Shown here piece after piece: positions 1-4,644 of a DNA stretch of 6,974 nt (the stretch's first letter is position 1; every line of letters starts with the position of its first letter). The notes beneath the pieces are model-generated. The model searched no databases. It was given only the letters and a program-made list of their open reading frames with translations, and was not told the DNA's origin. A program made the translations under genes and the position numbers. Source of the DNA: Syntrophaceae bacterium (GTDB lineage: Bacteria; Desulfobacterota; Syntrophia; Syntrophales; UBA2185); contig DNUI01000144.1 of NCBI GenBank assembly GCA_003508565.1, forward strand, positions 1 through 6,974, written 5' to 3'.

Positions 1-40
1 ACACGCGGGAGAACCTTTCTTTAATTTCAAAACACCCATG

Positions 41-49
41 TGGTAAAAT
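41..49 (+). promoter_or_regulatory. Possible extended -10 promoter element before the OsmC gene
   Basis: A TG-n-TAAAAT element (TG at 41-42, TAAAAT at 44-49) fits an extended -10 promoter. The hexamer 17 bases upstream (TTAATT, 21-26) is only a partial -35 match. It would give a leader of about 20 bases before the start codon at 76. The window begins just upstream, so an earlier promoter cannot be excluded. Confidence 0.25.
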
Positions 50-75
50 AAAAAATAATTTCAGGAGGAACTACG

Positions 76-513
76 ATGGCAAAAATGAAGACAATCAGTA
101 TCGCGGCAAAGTTGGATGAAAAGTTCAAGATTGAAGTCAACGCAGGGGATCATGTTATGTATATTGACCAAACGAAGGCGGGCGGCGGGAATGACGCGGG
201 TGCAACCCCCCTTGAGTATTTCTTTGCATCTCTCGCAGGCTGCGTTGGGACCGTTGCAAGAATCGTTGCGAACCAGAAGGGCATCACATTGAACGGCATG
301 GACATAAAAGTTGAAGGTGCATTCGATATAGAAACGTTACTGGGTAAAAGCAAAGAAAGCAGAGCAGGGTTCAACGGTATAAAAGTTACTTTGAATATTG
401 ACTCGGGCATGTCCAAGGAAGATAAAGAAGCGTTTGTGCAGGAAGTGGAGAGCCGATGCCCCGTTTCAGATAATATTGCCAACACGACTCCCATAGTAAT
501 TGAAGTTGTGTGA
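76..513 (+). CDS. OsmC/Ohr-family protein
   Basis: This 145-residue protein has the length and layout of the OsmC/Ohr superfamily, cytoplasmic homodimers that reduce organic hydroperoxides with a pair of cysteines. The two family cysteines are visible: C56 in a LAGC motif at the start of the central helix, following the conserved T-P-L-E-Y segment at 44-48, and C128 in an SRCPVSDNI motif near the end. The N-terminal part (about 5-50) carries the Gly-rich loop and the rest the alpha/beta OsmC fold. The start at 76 is set by AGGAGG at 63-68, seven bases away; a second Met at codon 4 is less well placed. It stands alone and is followed by a hairpin terminator. The subfamily (OsmC, Ohr, YhfA-like) cannot be fixed by eye, so peroxidase activity is inferred from the cysteine pair only. 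Confidence 0.92.
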   Translation: MAKMKTISIAAKLDEKFKIEVNAGDHVMYIDQTKAGGGNDAGATPLEYFFASLAGCVGTVARIVANQKGITLNGMDIKVEGAFDIETLLGKSKESRAGFNGIKVTLNIDSGMSKEDKEAFVQEVESRCPVSDNIANTTPIVIEVV

Positions 514-548
514 GAGTATTCCGGCATTATTTCATTGAGCGATTCCTC

Positions 549-590
549 AGGCGGTTGGAGGGTTTTTCTTCAACCGCTTCTTCTCTTTAA
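549..590 (+). terminator. Rho-independent terminator after the OsmC gene
   Basis: GCGGTTGGA (551-559) pairs with TTCAACCGC (569-577): nine pairs including one G-T, with a nine-base loop. One or two weaker pairs can be added outside. A pyrimidine-rich, T-rich stretch follows (578-595). It lies about 40 bases after the OsmC stop and before the next promoter. Confidence 0.75.
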
Positions 591-608
591 TTTTGTATCA
601 AATTGTTA

Positions 609-638
609 TTGACTCATAAACTCATTCGGCCCTATAGT
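609..638 (+). promoter_or_regulatory. Sigma70-type promoter of the secreted Gly/Lys-tail protein
   Basis: TTGACT (609-614) and TATAGT (633-638) are separated by 18 bases, each matching five of six consensus positions. Transcription would start near 645, about 33 bases before the ATG at 678. The promoter lies downstream of the alternative in-frame TTG at 603, which argues against that earlier start. Confidence 0.6.
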
Positions 639-663
639 TCCCGTAAAAGTATATTGTTATATG

Positions 664-670
664 AAGGAGA
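664..670 (+). promoter_or_regulatory. Ribosome binding site that fixes the start at 678
   Basis: AAGGAGA lies seven bases before the ATG at 678. The frame is open back to a TTG at 603, but that codon has no ribosome binding site. Translation from 678 begins directly with a signal peptide. Confidence 0.8.
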
Positions 671-677
671 CATCGAT

Positions 678-1127
678 ATGAAAAAAATCATCCTTGCTGC
701 AATGATGCTCATTCTCATAAGCAGCCCGGCGTTTGCAGGCGGAGGGCTTGACGGGTTCATGCATAACCTCAACATCCGTGCACGGGCAGACATGCCCGGC
801 TTTTCCGCGCAAGTAAGCACTCAGTTTGGTGTTCCCCTGCCGAGAGTCGAGGCTGTAATTAGAATGGTTGATACACCAGCTGACGCCTTCATGTGTTTCC
901 AACTCGCTGAAATGTCTAGGAAACCCTATGATACGGTAACGCAAGTATATCAGACCCACAGGGGTCAAGGGTGGGGTGTTATCGCAAAGCGTCTCGGTAT
1001 CAAACCGGGATCGTCCGAATTCCATGCCTTGAAGCGTGGTGACTTCGTCCTGAGCGGCGAACCGGGAAGAAGCTACGGTAAGGGTAAGGAAAAAGCCAAG
1101 GGCAAAGGTAAAGGGCATAACAAATAG
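678..1127 (+). CDS. Small secreted protein with Gly/Lys-rich basic tail, function unknown
   Basis: The 149-residue product begins with a textbook signal peptide: KK at 2-3, a hydrophobic core at 4-16, and a likely signal peptidase I site after AFA (18-20). This leaves a mature protein of about 129 residues in the periplasm or outside. The central region (about 40-125) is well structured, with short conserved-looking stretches such as FGVPLPRVEAV (50-60) and WGVIAKRLGIKPGSSEFHAL (99-118). A single Cys sits at 73. The last 16 or so residues are an almost pure Gly/Lys tail (KGKEKAKGKGKG), strongly basic. I recall similar exported hypothetical proteins in deltaproteobacteria, but none with an assigned role that I know. 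It has its own promoter and ribosome binding site. No catalytic motif is recognised; the tail could bind a polyanion (nucleic acid, lipid head groups, polysaccharide), which is inference only. Confidence 0.85.
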   Translation: MKKIILAAMMLILISSPAFAGGGLDGFMHNLNIRARADMPGFSAQVSTQFGVPLPRVEAVIRMVDTPADAFMCFQLAEMSRKPYDTVTQVYQTHRGQGWGVIAKRLGIKPGSSEFHALKRGDFVLSGEPGRSYGKGKEKAKGKGKGHNK

Positions 1128-1144
1128 TTCCATGTCATTATTCC

Positions 1145-1159
1145 GAAAATAGAATTTTC
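1145..1159. repeat. Short AT-rich hairpin after the secreted-protein gene
   Basis: GAAAAT (1145-1150) and ATTTTC (1154-1159) form a perfect six-pair stem with a three-base loop, 17 bases after the stop codon at 1127. It is A/T-rich and followed by only a short T-rich stretch, so at best it is a weak terminator. Confidence 0.3.
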
Positions 1160-1164
1160 TTATC

Positions 1165-1221
1165 GTCATTCCGGATGTGATAAGCCTGTCCCGTAGCCGC
1201 GAGGATAGGCCCGATCCGGGG
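1165..1221. repeat. GC-rich imperfect palindrome, candidate dispersed intergenic repeat
   Basis: CCGGAT (1171-1176) pairs with ATCCGG (1214-1219). Inside it, GCCTGTCC (1184-1191) pairs with GGATAGGC (1203-1210) with one G-T, leaving an asymmetric internal loop and an 11-base terminal loop. The left arm is preceded by CGTCATT, and GTCATTCCGG-type ends resemble the small dispersed palindromes common in intergenic DNA of proteobacteria. A related GTCATT...CCG stretch sits at about 1134-1144. It contains no start or stop features and lies between two same-strand genes. It could equally be part of a transcript leader or terminator. Confidence 0.4.
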
Positions 1222-1300
1222 AAGGCCCTCTTTCGGTACACTTTTCTTGGACGCACCGGATAAACAAGGGAAAAAACATTCTAAAAAGCACGTTGCAACC

Positions 1301-2119
1301 ATGCACCTCACCCCGGAACAAGTATCCGCCTTTCAGGAAGCAGTCTATCGGTATTACAATCTGTACGGCCGTGATTTGCCATGGCGGAAGACGGATGACC
1401 CTTACCATATCGTTATTTCTGAAATAATGTTGCAGCAGACGCAGGTGGAGAGGGTAATGCCAAAGTACACGCAATTTATCGCGCTCTTTCCTGATTTCTT
1501 GTCGCTCGCGCAGGCTGCGCTGAAAGACGTCTTACTCGTATGGCAGGGACTGGGATATAACAGGCGCGCACTTGCGCTGGTCCGCACCGCGTACATTGTA
1601 TCGAGTGAATACGGAGGGGTTCTTCCCCAAGCGCCGGAGGAGCTCGCAAAACTCCCGGGGATAGGAAAGACCACAGCTGCATCTATTTATGTGTTCGCAT
1701 TCAACAAACCCGCTGTCTTCATCGAAACGAACATCAGGAGAGTTTTTATTCATCAGTTTTTTGAGGGAAAGGAAACCGTCAGTGACCGTGAGATACTATC
1801 CCTTGTAGAAGAGACCATGGATATCGCAAATCCCCGCCTTTGGTACCATGCCCTTATGGATTACGGTTCCATGCTGAAAAAAATAATACAAAATCCTAAC
1901 AGGAAGAGCTCTCACTATAGAAAGCAGCCGCCCTTTGAGGGATCCGACAGACAGGTTCGTGGAGAGATCCTCCGTATCCTCCTCAAAGATTCTTCTATTT
2001 CGCTGTCTGATATAGAGCAGAACATCTCCATCGCGTCAAGGAGATTGAAAAAGAACCTTGATCAATTGGAGCACGAGGGTTTTATTAAGGAACGCGGTGG
2101 CACATATACCATTTCCTGA
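1301..2119 (+). CDS. MutY-like HhH-GPD DNA glycosylase, clusterless, with winged-helix-like C-terminus
   Basis: The product belongs to the HhH-GPD base-excision glycosylases, closest to the MutY (A/G-specific adenine glycosylase) branch. Residues 25-50 carry the DLPWR and SEIMLQQTQ signatures, including E41, the equivalent of the MutY catalytic glutamate. The helix-hairpin-helix is at about 118-126 (LPGIGKTTA). At the family's catalytic Asp, exactly 20 residues after the second hairpin Gly as in E. coli MutY, there is E142 (FIETN). The four cysteines that bind the 4Fe-4S cluster in MutY/EndoIII are absent after MDYGSML (186-192). Residues about 216-272 look like a winged helix and replace the NUDIX-like domain that recognises 8-oxoguanine. 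At 272 residues it is shorter than E. coli MutY (350). I chose ATG 1301 because DLPWR then lies at a typical distance; a TTG at 1247 would add 18 Lys-rich residues. Neither start has a clear ribosome binding site. Substrate specificity is uncertain. Confidence 0.87.
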   Translation: MHLTPEQVSAFQEAVYRYYNLYGRDLPWRKTDDPYHIVISEIMLQQTQVERVMPKYTQFIALFPDFLSLAQAALKDVLLVWQGLGYNRRALALVRTAYIVSSEYGGVLPQAPEELAKLPGIGKTTAASIYVFAFNKPAVFIETNIRRVFIHQFFEGKETVSDREILSLVEETMDIANPRLWYHALMDYGSMLKKIIQNPNRKSSHYRKQPPFEGSDRQVRGEILRILLKDSSISLSDIEQNISIASRRLKKNLDQLEHEGFIKERGGTYTIS

Positions 2120-2173
2120 ATCCGGCAGCGAGTGTATCCCCCGTGGCTTGATACGGTGTGAAGGAACTAATAG

Positions 2174-2218
2174 ACAATAGTATCATTTATTTAGGAAATA
2201 GATTTATTACACTATCGT
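2174..2218. promoter_or_regulatory. Imperfect inverted repeat upstream of the flavoredoxin gene
   Basis: ACAATAGTATCAT (2174-2186) is an inverted match at 10 of 13 positions to ATTACACTATCGT (2206-2218), with a 19-base spacer, ending 20 bases before the start codon at 2239. The position fits an operator or a leader hairpin. I cannot place a convincing -35/-10 pair here (TTGATA at 2148-2153 is the best -35 candidate), so regulation is a guess. Confidence 0.3.
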
Positions 2219-2238
2219 AACCAAGAGAGGAGTAGTTC

Positions 2239-2805
2239 ATGAAAAAGTCATTTGGCGCAAAAACATTAATTTACCCTACACCCGTATGGGTTATAGGGAC
2301 ATACGATAAAACCGGAAAAGCAAATGCAATGACGATCGCCTGGGGTGGTATATGCAGTTCCAAACCCCCCTGCGTGGCTGTGTCCATAAGAGGCGTCACC
2401 TATACCCATGGAAACATCATGGAGCGAAAGGCGTTCACAGTTAATGTTCCGTCCGTATCACACGTGAAAACAGCAGACTACTTCGGTATAGCCTCAGGAA
2501 GAAACACAGATAAATTTGCTACCGCTGAGCTCACACCTGTAAGGAGCGATAAGGTAGATGCCCCTTATATCCAGGAATTCCCCCTGATTCTCGAATGCAA
2601 AGTGTTGAGCACCAGCGAAATCGGCATTCATACACACTTTATCGGAGAGATTCTGGATGTCAAAGCGGAAGACTCTGTAATTGGGGATAATGGCCTGCCG
2701 GACATTCTTAAAGTACGGCCGATAGTCTTTGGACCGGAGACACAATCTTATTATGGTGTGGGATCATACCTGGGGCGAGCTTTCACCATCGGCAAGGAAA
2801 TATAG
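2239..2805 (+). CDS. Flavoredoxin-like FMN-binding flavoprotein (flavin reductase family)
   Basis: This 188-residue cytoplasmic protein fits the flavin reductase-like FMN-binding split-barrel family and strongly resembles Desulfovibrio flavoredoxin as I remember it, including similar length. Recognisable features are YPTPVWVIGTYD (12-23), the flavin-contacting NAMTIAWGG (29-37), R51 followed by TYTHGNIMERKAFTVN (54-69), DYFGIASGRNTDKF (80-93), and the final GVGSYLGRAF (173-182). Flavoredoxins are FMN-containing electron carriers in sulfate reducers; D. gigas flavoredoxin was linked to thiosulfate reduction. Other relatives reduce flavins with NAD(P)H. The natural partner here cannot be told from context. 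The start is supported by the purine-rich AGAGAGGAG (about 2225-2232) before ATG. C39, C45 and C120 are present but form no cluster motif. Transcription probably ends at the hairpin at 3031-3062. Confidence 0.9.
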   Translation: MKKSFGAKTLIYPTPVWVIGTYDKTGKANAMTIAWGGICSSKPPCVAVSIRGVTYTHGNIMERKAFTVNVPSVSHVKTADYFGIASGRNTDKFATAELTPVRSDKVDAPYIQEFPLILECKVLSTSEIGIHTHFIGEILDVKAEDSVIGDNGLPDILKVRPIVFGPETQSYYGVGSYLGRAFTIGKEI

Positions 2806-3030
2806 CAGACAGTAAAGGCAAACCTTGAAGATGCGATGCGCCTCCCGATGCACTCCCACAGGGAGCTTTCCATCCTAACGTTCTTACATCCCTCATTAAA
2901 GAAATCGGATAAGAATGTCGATATAGAAGTTAAACGGAGCATCTGCGATGTGCGTTCATCGTCCATGGAAGACAAAATCATCATAATGTGATTAGACGCC
3001 ATGACAAACGACATAGGTGGATTTCGTTGC
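2806..3030. other. Unexplained 225-base stretch between the flavoredoxin stop and its terminator
   Basis: No gene is confidently supported here. The frame of the flavoredoxin gene stays open after its TAG for 61 codons, to TGA at 2989-2991, with in-frame ATGs at 2836 and 2848. The predicted peptide is hydrophilic and Lys/Ser-rich, and I do not recognise it. No good ribosome binding site precedes either ATG; GAAG at 2827-2830 is weak. The minus strand is also open across most of the stretch, without recognisable similarity. It may be a long 3' untranslated region or a decayed gene. Confidence 0.4.
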
Positions 3031-3070
3031 ACCCCCAACAGGATATTAATTCCTCTGGGGGTTGTTTTTT
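3031..3070 (+). terminator. Strong Rho-independent terminator
   Basis: ACCCCCA (3031-3037) pairs perfectly with TGGGGGT (3056-3062). An inner AGGA/TCCT stem (3040-3043 with 3051-3054) closes a seven-base loop. TTGTTTTTT follows immediately. It most likely ends the flavoredoxin transcript; the T-run is on the + side only. Confidence 0.88.
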
Positions 3071-3285
3071 GGTATCCTTTTTGCTAATTTGTTTCCTGTA
3101 GTCGTCAATGTATCATTCATGATCGGTGCAGAAGCCTGTGAAAGGCGAACCGTTATTTTGGGGACAGTATGCAAGTCTTATAATTAGCGATACTATACCC
3201 AGAATTACTGGAGATTTATTCATTAATATGTGATACTGCATGCAGCACATTTCCGGGACATTTCACAAAGAAAAGGATAATATCA
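3071..3285. other. Non-coding leader region before the small membrane-protein gene
   Basis: I see no gene in this 215-base stretch. It holds a perfect TATAAT at 3179-3184 with a poor -35 (TTTTGG, 3156-3161, 17-base spacing). It also holds a small palindromic element at 3228-3250: ATGTG and CACAT flank the perfect 10-base palindrome CTGCATGCAG (3236-3245), with a three-base asymmetry. If the TATAAT is used, the palindrome lies in a leader of about 95 bases. Confidence 0.35.
3156..3184 (+). promoter_or_regulatory. Possible promoter of the small membrane-protein gene
   Basis: The -10 is a perfect TATAAT (3179-3184), but the -35 is weak: TTTTGG at 17 bases, or TTGGGG at 15. It is the only promoter-like match I found between the terminator at 3031-3070 and the gene at 3286. 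Confidence 0.35.
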
Positions 3286-3450
3286 ATGATTGATAGCCTC
3301 AAGGATTTATTTTACCAATATTATAATCAATTTATGGCATGGTATAGCGCGGCAGATGATGTTGTTCAAATTGCCGTTGTTGTAACTTCAGGACTTGTGA
3401 TTCTCTCCCTGCTAGCAATTATTTTCTTGTCGAAACTCACAAAATGTTAA
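3286..3450 (+). CDS. Small single-pass membrane protein (54 residues), function unknown
   Basis: The reading frame runs from ATG 3286 to TAA 3448-3450. AAGGA at 3273-3277 lies eight bases before the start, a good ribosome binding site. The N-terminal half (1-25) is polar and aromatic, with FYQYYNQF at 9-16, W19 and Y20, and two Asp at 24-25. A continuous hydrophobic segment of about 23 residues (26-48) follows, then a short basic end, SKLTKC. By the positive-inside rule the C-terminus would be cytoplasmic, with the aromatic N-terminal part outside. There is no signal peptidase site, so it should stay anchored. A good ribosome binding site, a transmembrane segment of ideal length and a charged C-terminal cap make a chance frame unlikely. 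It lies 170 bases before a permease gene on the same strand, but inverted repeats intervene. I do not recognise a family. Confidence 0.6.
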   Translation: MIDSLKDLFYQYYNQFMAWYSAADDVVQIAVVVTSGLVILSLLAIIFLSKLTKC

Positions 3451-3506
3451 TTGGTTGTTACCTGTTTTCTCAATTAAGCGGGCGCCCGATTTACATCAAC
3501 AGGTAA
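3447..3506. repeat. Nested inverted repeats with pseudoknot topology at the end of the small gene
   Basis: TTAATTG (3447-3453, containing the TAA stop) pairs perfectly with CAATTAA (3471-3477). TTACCTGTT (3458-3466), lying in the loop of that stem, pairs perfectly with AACAGGTAA (3498-3506) outside it. This is the H-type pseudoknot arrangement, or two mutually exclusive hairpins. The 10-base palindrome CGGGCGCCCG (3479-3488) lies between. No T-run follows, so it is not an ordinary terminator. It could be an RNA structure or a protein-binding site. Confidence 0.45.
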
Positions 3507-3621
3507 GCGTCACTTGAGCTTCATCCTTCATAAGTGGCATCGGCGAAGTGATCCATCCTCATTCACGAATTTCTGATCCTATTCGTAGTATACAAGGATA
3601 CTTCAGATTATTTTGCATTAA
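3507..3621. other. Upstream region of the permease gene
   Basis: The region is non-coding. Short inverted matches occur (CACTT at 3511-3515 with AAGTG at 3532-3536 or 3546-3550; AGTAT at 3587-3591 with ATACT at 3598-3602), but none is long enough to be convincing. TATACA at 3589-3594 is a possible -10 without a matching -35. No ribosome binding site is evident right before the ATG at 3622; AAGGA at 3594-3598 is too far away. Confidence 0.3.
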
Positions 3622-4536
3622 ATGAAACCATCAGAAACAGGTCATCCATATCTTCTCCTTTTCCTCGTAATCCTTATCTGGGGCATCAACTGGATAGTCG
3701 GACGCTGCCTTTCTTCTCCGGTCCTTTTCGGGTATGTTCATATTTCCGGTGTCCTCTTAGCGTTTTTACGTTATGTTGTGGGTGCAGTCATCATGATCAT
3801 GATCATATTATTACAAAAGGAACGGCTGTCCGAAATACACAAACAGATGAAACCTTTTGTCAGTGCTTTAGGAATCAGCATTCTGGCATCATCAATATAT
3901 GTCTTATGCGCCAATCAAAGCCAGGCTTACGTGAGCTCGGGGACATCCTCTATAATCGTCCATTTGTGTCCTGCTCTTGTACTGATCTATGGTGTAGTTT
4001 TTCTTGAAGAAAAATTGACAATCCAAAAAACAATCGGGTTTACGCTCGGGTTCCTCGGCGGCCTCTTATTTCTCTATACTTCACTTGAATCAAATAGTGG
4101 TCCTAACGTGGATCAGGGTATTTTTCTCTCGGCGATCGCTATGATTGCATGGGCAGCATACACCATTACTTTGCATTACCTGGAGGGTGCAAACCGGGTG
4201 GCTGTAATCAGCGTTCAACTCACTGTCTCGTCCCTGTTGATTGTTCCATTCCTTGTGATGTATACGATGACAGCACCACTGGAATTCATATTAGATATTT
4301 GGTCAATACTGGGAGTATTGTTCTGTGGGGCCATTTCTACAGGTATCGCCTATCTTCTTTATTTTAAAGCGATTGAGATCATAGGAGCGCCAAAATCGGC
4401 ATCCTTTCTGTTTTTGATTCCTTGTGTCGGATTACTTGGCGATGTGTTGCTTCACGAACTTCCCTCGCCAATTACCCTTATTGGTGGTGTTGTGGCAATC
4501 ATAGGAGTGGCTTTGATTAAGAGGGATAGAAATTAA
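3622..4536 (+). CDS. EamA/DMT-superfamily permease
   Basis: The 304-residue protein is an inner-membrane transporter of the drug/metabolite transporter superfamily, built of two tandem EamA repeats (about 9-151 and 165-298) with roughly ten transmembrane helices. The first helix has the typical ILIWGINWIVGR pattern (17-28). Helix 4 ends in FLEEKLT (127-133), the usual end of the first repeat, and the matching point of the second repeat is LLHELPS (276-282). A basic cytoplasmic end (KRDRN) closes it. Substrates in this family range from amino acids and nucleotide sugars to metabolites, mostly exported; none can be assigned here. The start at 3622 gives a normal N-terminus, although no Shine-Dalgarno sequence precedes it. 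A six-pair hairpin follows the stop directly. Confidence 0.9.
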   Translation: MKPSETGHPYLLLFLVILIWGINWIVGRCLSSPVLFGYVHISGVLLAFLRYVVGAVIMIMIILLQKERLSEIHKQMKPFVSALGISILASSIYVLCANQSQAYVSSGTSSIIVHLCPALVLIYGVVFLEEKLTIQKTIGFTLGFLGGLLFLYTSLESNSGPNVDQGIFLSAIAMIAWAAYTITLHYLEGANRVAVISVQLTVSSLLIVPFLVMYTMTAPLEFILDIWSILGVLFCGAISTGIAYLLYFKAIEIIGAPKSASFLFLIPCVGLLGDVLLHELPSPITLIGGVVAIIGVALIKRDRN

Positions 4537-4553
4537 GACCACGTTTTGTGGTC
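4537..4553. terminator. Hairpin directly after the permease stop codon
   Basis: GACCAC (4537-4542) and GTGGTC (4548-4553) form a perfect six-pair stem with loop GTTTT, starting at the base after the stop. The following bases (AATATATCTTT) are A/T-rich but lack a continuous T-run, so it is a weak terminator or an RNA-stabilising hairpin. Confidence 0.5.
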
Positions 4554-4562
4554 AATATATCT

Positions 4563-4591
4563 TTGACATGCCAAGGCTTATTTCCTATACT
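4563..4591 (+). promoter_or_regulatory. Near-consensus sigma70 promoter of the exported 157-residue protein
   Basis: A perfect TTGACA (4563-4568) and TATACT (4586-4591) are separated by the optimal 17 bases. Transcription would start near 4598, about 47 bases before the ATG at 4645. A 7-bp inverted repeat (4582-4602) straddles the -10 box. Confidence 0.75.
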
Positions 4592-4602
4592 CTCGATAGG
4601 AA
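4582..4602. promoter_or_regulatory. Perfect 7-bp inverted repeat over the -10 box, candidate operator
   Basis: TTCCTAT (4582-4588) and ATAGGAA (4596-4602) are perfect inverted copies with a seven-base spacer. They cover the -10 hexamer and the expected transcription start. Centre-to-centre spacing is 14 bases, somewhat more than one helical turn. A repressor bound here would block the polymerase. Chance cannot be excluded from one copy. Confidence 0.4.
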
Positions 4603-4644
4603 GCAGGAAACACGCACCAAACAAATCAAATTGGAAGGCACGTT

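Noticed and set aside
603..677. N-terminal extension of the secreted protein from TTG 603
   Set aside because: The promoter hexamers (609-638) lie inside it, the TTG has no ribosome binding site, and a signal peptide with a good Shine-Dalgarno site begins at 678.
657..1256. 199-codon open frame on the minus strand
   Set aside because: It lies antisense to the secreted-protein gene, has no recognisable domain, and is a shadow of that gene's codon usage.
1247..1300. TTG start adding 18 residues to the glycosylase
   Set aside because: No ribosome binding site precedes it and the added residues match nothing in the family; it remains possible because ATG 1301 also lacks a clear site.
1413..1427. 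Perfect palindrome TTATTTC-T-GAAATAA
   Set aside because: It lies inside the conserved SEIM codons of the glycosylase and is of a size expected by chance in a window this long.
1788..1800. 13-base direct repeat GTGAGATACTATC shared with 6908-6920
   Set aside because: About one such match is expected by chance in a window this size; one copy is in coding sequence and nothing links the sites.
2751..3038. 95-codon open frame on the minus strand
   Set aside because: It overlaps the flavoredoxin end and the terminator stem, and shows no recognisable similarity or ribosome binding site.
3159..3172. Sigma54-like TGGGGAC...TGC element
   Set aside because: The GG-to-GC spacing is off by one base, which is normally not tolerated by sigma54.
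3447..3506. Integron attC-like site
   Set aside because: The repeat ends do not match the GTTRRRY/RYYYAAC core sites and no integrase or cassette array is present.
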